Assembly (NCBI RefSeq): GCF_004340665.1
Contig: NZ_SLWO01000001.1
Coordinates: forward strand, 684,450 to 748,449
Length of the DNA stretch: 64,000 nucleotides
Source: Pedobacter psychrotolerans
GTDB lineage: Bacteria > Bacteroidota > Bacteroidia > Sphingobacteriales > Sphingobacteriaceae
Direction of reading: 5' to 3'
The notes below the pieces were generated by a model. It had not been told where the DNA came from. It did no database searches and saw nothing but the letters and a program-made list of their open reading frames with translations. Of the stretch, positions 35,653-46,000 are shown piece by piece. How positions within the stretch are numbered: the stretch's first letter is position 1; every line of letters starts with the position of its first letter. The position numbers and the translations under genes were made by a program.

Positions 35653-35942
35653 ATCAAATAATTTAGTATTATAAAAATAGGGCTTTTCTTTACGGTAGAA
35701 TAGTCACTTCAGCAACTTAGGTATTTATCCAGCTTAAATAGGGTATTCAACATACTATAACTATAGCGCATTAGCATATCCATTCTATTCTATACAAAGG
35801 GAGAAAGATAAAGACAGTAATATTAGCTTCTGCACTTATTAACCCGGTTTGGGTTGATTGAATTACTTAAGGTAAAATAATTAGAAGGCTGAGTGCTGGA
35901 GCCATAATGGTGAGTGATGCTGTAGACTGATTAATTTGGTTT

Positions 35943-36209
35943 TTAATGTGAAGAACCAATAAAAAGATGCTGGCCTTTAAGGTAATCATCAATATGGGCA
36001 CCAATTTTAGCGATGTCTTCAGGAAGAAAAATATTATTGTTGCTTGATATCCATAATTGACCTTTTTTAACAATAGTACCTACATTTTGCCCCTGTTTTA
36101 ATAATGAAAAAGAATGACTGTCATATTGATCCTGTTCACATACAATTCGCTCTGTTTTTCCCCAGTTTTGAAATCTGAAGTCTATTTTAACTGTTTTTAA
36201 AGTCCTCAT
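35943..36209 (-). CDS. Small protein of unknown function
   Basis: The 88-residue protein has no signal peptide or membrane helix. It looks beta-rich (VKIDFRFQNWGKTERIVCEQ, then NVGTIVKKGQLWISS) with a C-terminal helix (LPEDIAKIGAHIDDYL). I do not recognise a family. It belongs to a run of small leftward genes among stress and signalling genes. Confidence 0.65.
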   Translation of the reverse strand: MRTLKTVKIDFRFQNWGKTERIVCEQDQYDSHSFSLLKQGQNVGTIVKKGQLWISSNNNIFLPEDIAKIGAHIDDYLKGQHLFIGSSH

Positions 36210-36488
36210 GTTACCCTATTTAGAATGATGGTTCTATGATTCTTTAACACTATTGGTTGTATAAAGTTTTCTTTAAATCTAGATGATGAATTTAATTAAA
36301 CGATTTAGCTGCTGGAAATGTTAATATAATAGGAATCAGTGTATTGAACGCACATTTTTTATTGTATACCGCGCTGACTATATCAAAGGTTGAAAATGTG
36401 ATAAACATTTTATAAAGCGGAATAGCAGGCTACCACTCATGGTATCAGTTCTGTTAAATCATTAAAAAGGTTGCCGGCTTTTTGCCTT

Positions 36489-37139
36489 TTAATTTAAATA
36501 GCCGTTAGATACTGCAAACCTAATTAAAGCAGCAGTGTTTTTAGATCCGGTTTTATCAATAAGCGTTTGCCTGTGGCCTTCTATGGTGCGCTTGCTTAAG
36601 AATAATTTATCGGCCATTTCCTGGTTGGTATAACCTTCTGCAAGCAAATGTAATACTTCAATTTCCCTCATGGTTAAATCTACATGGTGGCTTACTTGTT
36701 CGCTTTGGGCGGATATGGTGCCTATAAGCTTATCTAATAATTTTTGTGCGAGTTCTACACAAAGGTATTTGGTGTTATTGGAAACTGTTTTTAACGCAAA
36801 CATGAGCTCATCTTCTGTTACGTTTTTTAGCAGATAACCATGGCTGCCTTCCAGAAAGGCCTGGGCAACATATTTTTCGCTATCAATCATTGATAAGATA
36901 ATTACTTTGACCTTTGGGTGCTGGATTTTCAAAGCTTTGATTAGTCCAATCCCATCCAGATCTGGCATGTTAATATCAGTAAGTACAATATCTGGAATCA
37001 CGCCAGAGTCAATCAGGTCTAATACACCTTGTCCGCTGCTGGTTTCTCCTATCACTTCAACCATTGACTGATATTCTAACAACAGCTTAATGCCATTCCT
37101 AACAATAACATGGTCTTCGGCCAGTATAATTTTTAACAT
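36489..37139 (-). CDS. LuxR/NarL-family response regulator
   Basis: The 216-residue protein has a receiver domain (AEDHVIVRNGIKLLL; Asp55 in VLTDINMPD; Lys in YLLKNVTED). A C-terminal LuxR helix-turn-helix follows (LTMREIEVLHLLAEG, then ADKLFLSKRTIEGHRQTL). It is the normal family length. There is no adjacent kinase; the NarX-like kinase at 33093 is the nearest candidate partner. Confidence 0.93.
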   Translation of the reverse strand: MLKIILAEDHVIVRNGIKLLLEYQSMVEVIGETSSGQGVLDLIDSGVIPDIVLTDINMPDLDGIGLIKALKIQHPKVKVIILSMIDSEKYVAQAFLEGSHGYLLKNVTEDELMFALKTVSNNTKYLCVELAQKLLDKLIGTISAQSEQVSHHVDLTMREIEVLHLLAEGYTNQEMADKLFLSKRTIEGHRQTLIDKTGSKNTAALIRFAVSNGYLN

Positions 37140-37474
37140 TATTGATGTGGTAAATGATTTTAGTTTTGTTATAATAATTTCCTGACCTTTCTGCCAAGAA
37201 TTTCATTCTAAACCGACTTATCTTTATATCCTCTAACCAATAATAGATAAAATATGAAGAATAAAAGGCCTTATTTAGATAGTGCAAGTTAATTATTTTA
37301 CCATAAGGCGAAATACTTGTTTAGTGCCGTATTTAACGCAAAAACAGCCTTTTTTTACTCTATTGATAGTTTTTAGTCTAAATTTTACAAAAGTTAAACT
37401 TTAAAGTGTGGTGCATGATCATCACTTCAGGTATTAAAACAACCGGTATTATTTGCCAGGTATCGTTCTGCGCT
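37140..37474. other. Intergenic region
   Basis: AT-rich with no convincing gene, hairpin or repeat. It presumably holds the promoter of the LuxR-type regulator and the 3' flank of the next leftward gene. Confidence 0.4.
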
Positions 37475-37726
37475 TTAGTTGTTTTCATACCACCTTGGTA
37501 TGGGGATAAGATCATCTTCCCAAAATATTTCTCCACTATCATTCTTATAACCTGCAGAAATATAGGAGACATCACTATCATTTTCAGCAATTGACTTTTT
37601 AAACTGAAATGCATCAATTTTAAGGTATTGATAAAGTTCTTCTACGGCTTCTTTATCTATAGCAAGCAATATAATTACTTTTTTTCCAGAAGGCAGGGTA
37701 ATCAACATGGTATCTTTAACATTCAT
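37475..37726 (-). CDS. Small protein of unknown function
   Basis: The 83-residue protein has ITLPSGKKVIILLAIDKEA at the start, a helical middle (YQYLKIDAFQFKKSI) and an acidic, aromatic C-terminus (EIFWEDDLIPIPRW). No signal peptide is seen. It is 54 bases downstream of the SRPBCC-like gene on the same strand and may be cotranscribed. No known domain was recognised. Confidence 0.65.
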   Translation of the reverse strand: MNVKDTMLITLPSGKKVIILLAIDKEAVEELYQYLKIDAFQFKKSIAENDSDVSYISAGYKNDSGEIFWEDDLIPIPRWYENN

Positions 37727-37780
37727 AGCGGAGCTGATTTTTTAATGATCTTTATTTTTGTTTTAGGAAGCCTAAGGGTA

Positions 37781-38194
37781 TCAGGCATTATGCTTGATTT
37801 TTGTTGATATTACTGCTAGTTTTCTTAAATGTTGATTGAGCCATTTGACATGTTGGGCAATTTCTGCACGACTTGCATTTTGCATTAAATCTTCCCTAAC
37901 CTTTACTGAAATTTGTGTGTTACTGCACCAAATCTGGTAACTTACCAAGGCGTGTACCTGGTGATGGACTGCTGATTGATATTTTATATAACTGAGGTAA
38001 CTTAATTTCTGTACTTGAAGTACTTTGCCACAAAATTGATCATCACATTTATCTGTTATCCAATTAATTGGGCTATTTGGTGCCCAATCACATTGAAAAT
38101 AACCACCTCTGTCATCAACAAATTCTTTTGTAATTAATGCTTTCCAGAATGCCCATGAGGGTACATTTATTGTTAAAGTAGTTTCTATTAACAT
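37781..38194 (-). CDS. Unknown protein, possibly SRPBCC/AHSA1-like
   Basis: The 137-residue protein begins LIETTLTINVPSWAFWKAL, then KEFVDDRGGYFQCDWAPNSP. This resembles the first strand, helix and DWxxGSP segment of AHSA1-type SRPBCC ligand-binding proteins. A beta-rich middle and a C-terminal helix (EIAQHVKWLNQHLRKL) also fit that fold. The assignment is tentative and no function can be given. Confidence 0.6.
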   Translation of the reverse strand: MLIETTLTINVPSWAFWKALITKEFVDDRGGYFQCDWAPNSPINWITDKCDDQFCGKVLQVQKLSYLSYIKYQSAVHHQVHALVSYQIWCSNTQISVKVREDLMQNASRAEIAQHVKWLNQHLRKLAVISTKIKHNA

Positions 38195-38384
38195 GATCGT
38201 GAAAAATGGTTCTAACTTTAAGTAATTAAATTGGGTGGGTTAAAACTGGTAATTTGGCCGCCTCGGTAGGTTTATTCAACATATTGTAGATAACAGGCTT
38301 AACAAATGGTATTGCCAAGAGGCTTAGTGGTTTGCCAGCGTATATTTACTGTTCTAATAGATGTATTATTCTTTGTTAGAATCA

Positions 38385-38421
38385 AAAAACTCCAGATGGA
38401 ATCACTTCCACCGGAGTTTTT
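38385..38421 (-). terminator. Terminator of the catalase gene
   Basis: A 9-bp stem (38385-38393 with 38413-38421; arms AAAAACTCC and GGAGTTTTT) lies 37 bases after the leftward catalase stop. It ends in a T-run on the minus strand. Confidence 0.75.
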
Positions 38422-38457
38422 GATCATCTACGACTATGGAATAAAGATTTTTTTAAA

Positions 38458-39399
38458 CTAACTTTTAGTTGAGTAATTGCTCCATTGGGCTACACCATCT
38501 GGTTCAGAAACTTTAATTTCTGTACTGCGCATCTCGCTCATTAATTTATTGGCTTCTGCAGTATGTTCCAAATCTGTTGTCATATCCGCTTCAAGGTTAT
38601 TTAATCCTTGTGTTTCTGCAACATATACATCAGGCTGAGCAATATATTCCCATTCTTGCTGCATGCCTGGCATATTGCCTTCATTCCAAGGTCCTCGGGT
38701 TCCTTCAAGTGGAGACAAGTTAAAATACTGCTGTGTAAATCTTGGATCTGCCTGTAATACACCTGGAGGGAAATTGGGTTGAATGGTTTCCAATGCGGCT
38801 TCAAACATTTTGTAATGGGCAACCTCCCGGGTCATTAAAAATGATAGCGTTTCTTTTACATAAGGATCATCGGTAAATTTCATTAAATGTTCGTAAACCA
38901 GTTTTGCTCTGGATTCTGACGCCAGGTTGCTCCTTAAATCTACTGTTAAATCGCCATTGGAGTGAATATAGGATGCACACCATGGAATACCCTGACTATT
39001 TCGCAATGTTGGTCCGCCACCTGTAATTATGGGAAACTGAGGGTTTGCATTAAGCGCAGCATGAATGATGTTTTCTTTTGCGGCTTTTCCATCCAGCACC
39101 TGCATAATTTCTGATGCATCAGCTGCGTTTTTTAATTCGCCATTTACGCCTTTTAATAGCATTTGGATGGTTGCGCCCACAATTTCAAGGTGAGAAAATT
39201 CTTCGGTTGCAATATCCATCAGCATATCATATTTATCTGGATGAGGCTGTTTAGCACCAAAGGCCTGTGTGAAATATTGCATGGCAGCGGCTAGTTCGCC
39301 ATTTTCTCCACCAAATTGTTCTAATAAAATGTTGGCAAATGCAGGGTCTGGCTTAGAAACTCGTGCATTAAATTGTAAGTCTTTTGAATGATGAAACAT
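38458..39399 (-). CDS. Manganese catalase (ferritin-like)
   Basis: The 313-residue protein matches Mn-catalases in length and metal-site residues: Glu in NGELAAAMQYF, the EExxH motif in IATEEFSHLEIVG, Glu in LASESRAKLVYEHL and the ExxH-type motif in TREVAHYKMFEAAL. It breaks down hydrogen peroxide with a di-manganese centre and is probably cytoplasmic (no signal peptide). A terminator follows, and the small 113-residue protein gene upstream on the same strand may be linked. Confidence 0.93.
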   Translation of the reverse strand: MFHHSKDLQFNARVSKPDPAFANILLEQFGGENGELAAAMQYFTQAFGAKQPHPDKYDMLMDIATEEFSHLEIVGATIQMLLKGVNGELKNAADASEIMQVLDGKAAKENIIHAALNANPQFPIITGGGPTLRNSQGIPWCASYIHSNGDLTVDLRSNLASESRAKLVYEHLMKFTDDPYVKETLSFLMTREVAHYKMFEAALETIQPNFPPGVLQADPRFTQQYFNLSPLEGTRGPWNEGNMPGMQQEWEYIAQPDVYVAETQGLNNLEADMTTDLEHTAEANKLMSEMRSTEIKVSEPDGVAQWSNYSTKS

Positions 39400-39491
39400 A
39401 GTTTTGTTAATTATTTGTTTTGTTAATAGTGCTTAAGTGGAATGTGATCTGCTTTAACTGTAATTAGGCGCAGGGTATGTGATAGATGTGT

Positions 39492-39833
39492 TTAAACGTA
39501 TGGTTTATCTCCATCTTCTGGTTCGGGCATACCCGCCCAGATGCGTTCAATTTCTTGCCCAAGTAAATCAATTGGTATCTGGAGATTTAAATTATCGCCA
39601 GCCTGCATGGGTGCAACAGGCAATTGGCCTGATTCAATTTGATTGGCAGGAACCTCAACCCAATGCCCCTCTAAATGGCAAATTGTACCAACAATTTTAT
39701 CGTTAACCATTATTTCAAAATGGTGCTCACGAGGGAGTACGGTATAAAGCTCTTCTGTTCCGTTTCTTTTGATTTGTACATTAAAAGGTTGCATGTATTT
39801 AGGGCTTACGAGGTGATTGTTAGTGGTGTGCAT
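39492..39833 (-). CDS. Small protein of unknown function beside Mn catalase
   Basis: The 113-residue protein could also start at an internal ATG (39794, MQPFNVQIK). It has beta-rich segments (EHHFEIMVNDKIVGTICHLEG) and an acidic Pro-rich tail (AGMPEPEDGDKP). No signal peptide or membrane segment is seen. It lies 92 bases upstream of the catalase gene in the same direction. No family was recognised. Confidence 0.65.
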   Translation of the reverse strand: MHTTNNHLVSPKYMQPFNVQIKRNGTEELYTVLPREHHFEIMVNDKIVGTICHLEGHWVEVPANQIESGQLPVAPMQAGDNLNLQIPIDLLGQEIERIWAGMPEPEDGDKPYV

Positions 39834-40567
39834 CTACAGTTGGTGATGGCTGTTTATTGAACCATCTTAAATCAAGAACAGTTTAACAATTTCAGCCCAA
39901 TCATGAAGTTCGGGTATATATCCCCTCTACCTATGGCGAAGACTTTTTACCTTAACGGCCACTCTATTTATGGCTATTAATGTGCTGAAGTGCACAAATG
40001 CTGTTTTAAGGAGCTGGTTGATGCGTATTGTAAGTAATGAGACTTATCGTTTTATTTTAAGGTGATGTGTTTTCCGGCCACTAAACCTATACGCTATGGG
40101 GTATCTAGCCCTATTAATGTGGTTAATACCTGGATTTGAGTTGATAGAGATAGGTTATTTTATTAATGGTATACTAGCCTAAGCGGCCTGAGGGATAACA
40201 ACGTTTTAAGTGAACCATGAACTCTGCCAATGGATTGTTTTTTCTTGCTGAGCACTTAAGCGAACTTAACTGCAACGTTCGGTACGAAAGGGGCGTTACT
40301 TTTTTATCGAAATACCCAAGGTCTAAATTTTACAATCAAACTTTATAGGTTTTAAAAACCTATAAGGTTTAAATGATACGATAGCCCAATTGGTAAAACC
40401 TGCGCTATGGAAAACCGTAAAATAAAACCATTAGGCAGCTGTAATTTTATGCTAACCAAACCTTACAAGGTTATATAAACAATACACATTTATTGGTATT
40501 GCGGGTTTAGAAAATTGCAGCTAACTTATCAGATTATAAATCAATTACATCCCCATCGCGCTCTATT
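39834..40567. other. Intergenic region with palindromic AAACCTATAAGGTTT elements
   Basis: No protein or RNA gene was recognised. It contains CTTTATAGGTTTT/AAAACCTATAAGG as a hairpin at about 40341-40367, and related AACCTTACAAGGTT and AACCTATAAGG motifs at about 40458 and 40915. The 26-bp sequence at 40357-40382 is repeated inverted at 50712-50737. Confidence 0.5.
40357..40382 (+). repeat. 26-bp element repeated in inverted orientation at 50712-50737
   Basis: The segment containing AACCTATAAGG followed by TTTAAATGATACGAT is identical to the reverse complement of 50712-50737. It appears to be a dispersed palindrome-bearing element. The two copies bracket the SusCD region, about 10 kb apart. 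Confidence 0.7.
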
Positions 40568-40906
40568 TTGAAATTAATCATCCTTATGGTGTTAAGCTTA
40601 ACACTATTTCATACCGCACCACCCAAAAGCATTATAAAACCAACGGTTTCTACCTGTTATGGTTATAATCCCTGTAAAGCCTGCTCTAATTGCAGTGCTT
40701 GTAAACGTTGTGGCGCAGGTGGTACTTGTGGCGTATGTTCTAGTACGACTAAAACCGTACGGACAATTAATACATTTGCTGGAAGCGGCACCAGCAAAAC
40801 TAAAACAGCCAATTATATAGGGCAGTGCAAAGCACTAACTAAAAAAAGAAGCCGTTGTAAAAGAAGTGGGAATGGAACAGGTTTTTGCTGGCAACATGAT
40901 CAGTAG
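40568..40906 (+). CDS. Secreted Cys-rich protein with DUF5763-like C-terminus
   Basis: The 112-residue protein is read from TTG 40568 (MKLIILMVLSLTLF, a signal-like start); ATG 40586 would leave a shorter hydrophobic segment. A central region has dense Cys (CKACSNCSACKRCGAGGTC). The C-terminal 27 residues (QCKALTKKRSRCKRSGNG, then FCWQHDQ) match a small Cys/His zinc-binding-like module (DUF5763 type). Function is unknown; metal or nucleic-acid binding is possible. Confidence 0.7.
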   Translation: MKLIILMVLSLTLFHTAPPKSIIKPTVSTCYGYNPCKACSNCSACKRCGAGGTCGVCSSTTKTVRTINTFAGSGTSKTKTANYIGQCKALTKKRSRCKRSGNGTGFCWQHDQ

Positions 40907-40936
40907 TAAACAAACCTATAAGGTTTATATTTGAAT

Positions 40937-41212
40937 CTATCCTTTGCGCAGTTTCCTTACATCTGGATATTTTGGAATTTTAATTTCGAAATTAACTACC
41001 TCATTCGGTTGAACTTCTAATGCTCTGCACACGGCAAATAATCCGCTTACAGAAATGTTATTGTCTCCACGTACAATTCGGTAAACCTGACTATAGCTAA
41101 ATCCGGTTCTATCTTGAATATCTTCTAAAGTAATTTTTTTCTCTTTCGAAATCGCCCACAGTCTAGCTCTGATAAGTACTAAAATCTCGTTGTCAATATA
41201 CTGTTCAGCCAT
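40937..41212 (-). CDS. XRE-family helix-turn-helix regulator
   Basis: The ATG at 41212 (MAEQYIDNEIL) is chosen over a TTG three codons upstream. The 91-residue protein has a lambda-repressor-like HTH (EKKITLEDIQDRTGFSYSQV, then RIVRGDNNISVSGLFAVCRA) and a short tail (KIPKYPDVRKLRKG). It has no second domain and so is likely a small DNA-binding regulator. It converges on the Cys-rich gene. Its target is unknown. Confidence 0.85.
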   Translation of the reverse strand: MAEQYIDNEILVLIRARLWAISKEKKITLEDIQDRTGFSYSQVYRIVRGDNNISVSGLFAVCRALEVQPNEVVNFEIKIPKYPDVRKLRKG

Positions 41213-42177
41213 TATTAACAAAAAGACCTTAATATTTAATTATTTGTTATTCCAAATTTGGAATAACATACAGGAATTGCTATATTCGTGTATTATAATT
41301 AGGTATTAATAAAAGTCTTGCAACTACAAATCTCACGCCGTTGAAGCAGGGCAGCAGTTTAATACCCATATCTATGTGTAGTTGTATATATTTGTACATC
41401 GAAATAGATGTGGGGCTGCTGTAATTCCATTTCAACGTAAGGCGTGAGAACTTTAAGGTAGTGATGGTTTGCAGCCTCACATGTATTGTGAAAGCTGTAA
41501 ATGGCAAGACTTGTATTTGATCAATATAAGTATGAACCAAAAGGTAAAACAGCTGCAATTTAATTCCTCGCCTCATCCCAGGGCGGCATTTGTTTTTGCG
41601 TTCATATGCATTGCTAAACATCCCATTTATGTTAATCATCCCCAAAAGTGCCCATTTAATTATTTGCTGCCTTTAAAACCTAAAAATCCTGTTTAGTTTG
41701 GAGTACAATTCCTGTGCTGCTTTTACACTCTTATTTTAGAGGTATAATAGAGGGTTAAGCAGCCAGGTTTTGTTTTAATTTTAAGGTAAATGGCTAAGAA
41801 AAGGTAATCAGCTAAAGATCCGATAGCGCCAGGCAGATAATCAATTGGTTATTTAGCGGGTAAGAAATAGGTATGCAACATCCCATATTAAATTGTGCGT
41901 GCCTTTAAAATAAGGCGAACCCTAAAAATGTTGTTGTTCTGCGCTAATTGCAGGATGACACTTTTTAGGTTATTAATCACGAAATAAAAAGGATTGCATA
42001 ATTGTGTTGCATGCAACATGCGGTTAACATCATCTTTAACCATATAAATGAAGCCATAAATACAAATACATTCATTCAATATCTCTGGTGGCATCCTGTT
42101 TTGTGCTGTAAATAAATACAGTTGGCAGCATAGCGCAAAATAAGGCAGGGATGGCGCAGCATTAAAAACGAAAACAT
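41213..42177. other. Long intergenic region before the SusCD locus
   Basis: No convincing gene was found; open frames at 41280-41645 and 41469-41696 show no coding features. It contains a 119-bp imperfect palindrome (41331-41449), described separately. It also has the perfect 14-bp palindrome TGTTGCATGCAACA at 42005-42018, about 160 bases before the TlpA gene, which could be a regulatory site. Confidence 0.5.
41331..41449. repeat. 119-bp imperfect palindrome (long hairpin)
   Basis: Outer arms TCTCACGCC (41331-41339) and GGCGTGAGA (41441-41449) pair perfectly. TTGAA/TTCAA, CAGCAG/CTGCTG and CCCATATCTAT/ATAGATGTGGG continue the stem inward, with unpaired bulges. The structure could be a small non-coding RNA, a MITE-like element or a paired-end relic. 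No protein is encoded. Confidence 0.6.
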
Positions 42178-42975
42178 ATGATTAAAAAAATAACGGCAAA
42201 AGTCGTAAGGGCATTCCTATGCCTAAAAAATTTCAGAACAGACAGTATAAAGCGCATTGCTGCAGATACCATAGCCCATCAAATTGCCAGACACCAAAAT
42301 CCACCAATTTTTAAAGAAAGAATTGGCAAAGGGCAAAAGCGCTCTAAGCAATCGCGTGAGCTCAGTTTACTGGCCGAACTATCCTTTGCTGAAATTAAAC
42401 TGGAGTGGCTTAAACGAAGTAAAGAAATCTCGGTATTACTTCTTCTCTTATTATGTAGCTGTGTTATGCCTGCGCAGGCCCAAAACATAGCAAAGGAGGC
42501 CATGCCACAGGAAGTTGGCAGTAAATTGCCTGAAAGCTTCTGGACGCAGGAACACATGATTTATGCAAAAGGCAAAACCACCAGGCAAAGTCTTTCATCC
42601 TATAAAAACCAATTGCTTATTCTTGATTTCTGGGCAACCTGGTGTAGCAGCTGTACCCACAAGTTTAAATACATTGATAGCCTGCAAAAAGAATACGAAG
42701 GGCAGGCTGTGGTGCTTTTGGTAGATGCCAAGAGCACCCGCGATACACCAGAAAAGATTGCGCTAACCATGAAGCGCTTTAACGATCAGCTGATGACTGT
42801 GGTAGCAGATACTACGCTGAGCAAATATTTTGTACATACCACAGTACCGCATTATATATGGATAGCCGGAGGATACTTTCTAGCCGCAAGTGGAAGTGAA
42901 TTTATGCATAAAAGTAACCTCAATTCTATTCTTGATCGCCAGCAGCGGTTAAAAGAAGGAACTAAATCAAACTAG
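42178..42975 (+). CDS. TlpA-like thioredoxin-fold protein with long basic N-terminal extension
   Basis: The 265-residue protein has about 80 mostly basic residues, then a hydrophobic segment (KEISVLLLLLLCSCVMPAQA; possible lipobox Cys93 or Cys95). A TlpA/AhpC thioredoxin domain follows with the redox pair Cys156-Ser-Ser-Cys159 in FWATWCSSC. A cis-Pro-like HTTVPHYIW segment completes it. It should act in the periplasm as a thiol-disulfide oxidoreductase. The extension before the signal-like helix is unusual; a start nearer the helix is possible but no good ATG is present. It is 30 bases upstream of the susC-like gene, in the same operon. Confidence 0.82.
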   Translation: MIKKITAKVVRAFLCLKNFRTDSIKRIAADTIAHQIARHQNPPIFKERIGKGQKRSKQSRELSLLAELSFAEIKLEWLKRSKEISVLLLLLLCSCVMPAQAQNIAKEAMPQEVGSKLPESFWTQEHMIYAKGKTTRQSLSSYKNQLLILDFWATWCSSCTHKFKYIDSLQKEYEGQAVVLLVDAKSTRDTPEKIALTMKRFNDQLMTVVADTTLSKYFVHTTVPHYIWIAGGYFLAASGSEFMHKSNLNSILDRQQRLKEGTKSN

Positions 42976-43005
42976 CTGAAAACTACATTTTAAACCAAAC
43001 AAACT

Positions 43006-46000
43006 ATGAAATATTATATTAGCGTGCTCATGATTTTGCTCGGCAGCATCATACCCGCCTTGGCTCAAAAATCATTTACAGGAAAAATTGTTAGTGAGGC
43101 TGATGCTGGCGCATTGGCAAATGCCATTATTAACATTGACCATGGAAAATTAAATTACCAAAGCGACCGCAATGGGCAGTTTTCTCTCATTTTAAGCAAC
43201 GGCCCGCATCAGTTTAAAATCAGCTTGTTAAATTACAGCACCTTAGATACCCTCATTAATTTTACTGGACAATTGCTTATTTTTAAGTTAAAACCAGCTA
43301 TCAATCAATTAGATGAGGTAACTGTAAATACCGGCTATCAAAAATTAGGAAAAGAAAAATTAACAGGTGCTTACCAGCAAATTAGCGGCAAGGTACTGGC
43401 CGAACAAGTGGGCAGTAGCATTATGAATAGATTAGAAGCTGTGGGTAATGGGCTAAGCATAGATCGGGAGAGTTTTAGCCGCGAGCGCATTAACATACGG
43501 GGTGTAAGTACTTTTAGTGGACCGGGGAATGTGCTGGTTATTTTGGATAACTTTCCATATGAAGGGAGCCTTGATAACCTTAATCCAAATGATGTAGAAA
43601 GCATTAGTATTCTGAAAGATGCCGCCGCAACTTCCATTTGGGGAAGCCGCGCCGGGAATGGGGTAATTGTTATCCAAACCAAGAAAGGGAAATACAACCA
43701 GCCACTTAGCATTAGCGCCAACCTAAACCATACATTTAATCAAGAACCAGATTTGTATCGGTTACCGCAAATGAGCAGCAGCGATTTTATTGATGTGGAA
43801 CTAAACCTTTTTAAAAAAGGCTTTTACCAAACCGATTATAACAACTTAAATAAACCTGTACTTACCCCAGTGGTAGAACTGATGTACAATAATGCCTTTA
43901 GCCAGGCAGAGAAGGATGCCCGTATAGCCAGTTACCGCAATAAGGATGTAAGGGATGATTTTTCAAAATATTTCTACCAGAACGGTTATGCGCAGCAATA
44001 TTATGTGCAAGCTGCAGCTGGTGGAAAGGGTTTCGGGTGGACCGCTTCAGCAGGTTATGACGACAGCCGATCCGAATTAAACGCCCTCAGTAATCGACTA
44101 AGTCTGCGTTATGCTTTGAACCTTGATTTATTAAAAAACCTAAAGTTTGATGTCGGTTTGCTGTACACAGGCAGCAATAGCACCACAGGCAAAACGGGTT
44201 ATGGAAGCATTACCTCGGCCAGTGGCAGCTTGTATCCTTATGCCAGCTTTGCTGATGAAAATGGCAATGCCCTGCCCATAGCAAAAGATTACAGTATGAA
44301 TTATATTAATAGTTTATCTGCATCTAAGTTATTGGATTGGCATTATTATCCACTTAACAATGATGAATATCAACGTACCAAAGGCCATCAAGATGATTTA
44401 AACATTAATACAGGTTTAAATTATAAATGGAATGGCTTATCGGCTACCTTACTTTACCGCCTGCAAAGGCAATCTGGCAGTAGCAATCTTTTACAAGAAA
44501 TGGGCAGCTATACCACACGGAATCTGATTAATAGCTTTACGCAATTAAACAATAATGGTACGCCAATTTATAAGATTCCGCTTGGAGCGATTGATGATCG
44601 TTCTGCTTCGCTATTAAGGGCGCAAGATTTAAGGGCCCAATTAAATTACACCAAAAGAATTGCTGCGCATGGTATTGATGTAATGGCGGGTGCCGAACGG
44701 AGGGAACAACAGGGCAGTGGCAATAATTTTAGAAGCTATGGTTTTAATGCCAATACTTTAAGCATTACACCAGTAGATTACACCACCGCTTTCCCCAACT
44801 ATGTTACCGGGAGCAGTGCATACATCCCCGATCGGCAAGGCCTCAGTGAAACACAAAACCGCTATTTAAGTGTATATGGAAACGTAAGCTATGATTACCA
44901 GGAACAATATCTTTTGTACGGGAGCGCACGCCGGGATGCTACAAATTTTTTCGGTGTGAATACCAATGATAAATGGAAACCCTTATGGTCTGCAGGTATT
45001 GGCTGGATTATTTCTAAAGCCAGCTTCTACCATATTAAATCTGTTGATTTTTTGAAATTACGACTTAGTTATGGCTTTAGTGGCAATGCCGATCCAAACC
45101 AGGCTGGACTTACTACGATACAATATGGAGGGACATCGGTGTTTACACAATCGCCATATGCCGCCATTGATAAAAAAGCCAACCCCGATTTGAAATGGGA
45201 AACCGTGCAAAACACTAACCTGGGGATAGATTTTAATGCTTTAAACGGCCGTTTATCTGGTAGTATTGATGGATACATTAAACGTGGTAAAGATTTGCTG
45301 GGCGTTTATCCCATAGATTATACTACTGGCGTAGGCAACTTCATCACTAAAAATGTGGCCGCTATGCAAGGAAAAGGAATTGATGTTCAATTAAATAGTC
45401 TCAATACCCAGGGCAGATTTAAATGGCAGAGTACTTTAAACTTTAGCACCAACCAAACCAAAGTAACCGATTATTACCTGCTCACCACTAATTCTTATGA
45501 TTGGGTAGGCGGTAGTACAGCTAACATTAGTGGCATTGTAGGTAGCCCGGTTTATAGCATTTATGCATTTAAAAGCTCGGGGCTTGATGCCACTGGAGAC
45601 CCCATAGCTTACCTGAAAGGATCAGTTAGTAAAGATTATACCAGCATTACGCAAACGGGTACTTCATTAGATGAGTTGAAATTATTCGGCTCTGCATTGC
45701 CAACAGCTTTCGGGAATTTGCAAAACCGTTTCAGTTATAAAGGCTTCAGCCTGCAGATGAGTATCAGCTTTAAACTCGGCTATTATTTCAGGAGGCAGAG
45801 CATTAGTTACAGCAGATTAGTAAGCAGTGGAATTGGCCATAGCGATTATAGCTTGCGCTGGCAGAAAGCAGGTGATGAATTAAATACCAGCGTACCCGCC
45901 TTTATTTACCCCAATAATTCTGCCCGAGATGTTTTTTATGCAGGCTCTGAAGTTTTGGTAGAGCGTGGCGATCACATCCGCTTCCAATATGCTAATCTCG

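Noticed and set aside
39900..40320. Possible tRNA or small RNA in the gene-free stretch
   Set aside because: No cloverleaf, CCA-compatible acceptor stem or clear promoter-terminator pair could be found by eye.
41280..41696. Open frames of 121 and 75 codons on opposite strands
   Set aside because: They overlap each other and the long palindrome, have poor composition, and show no signal or domain.
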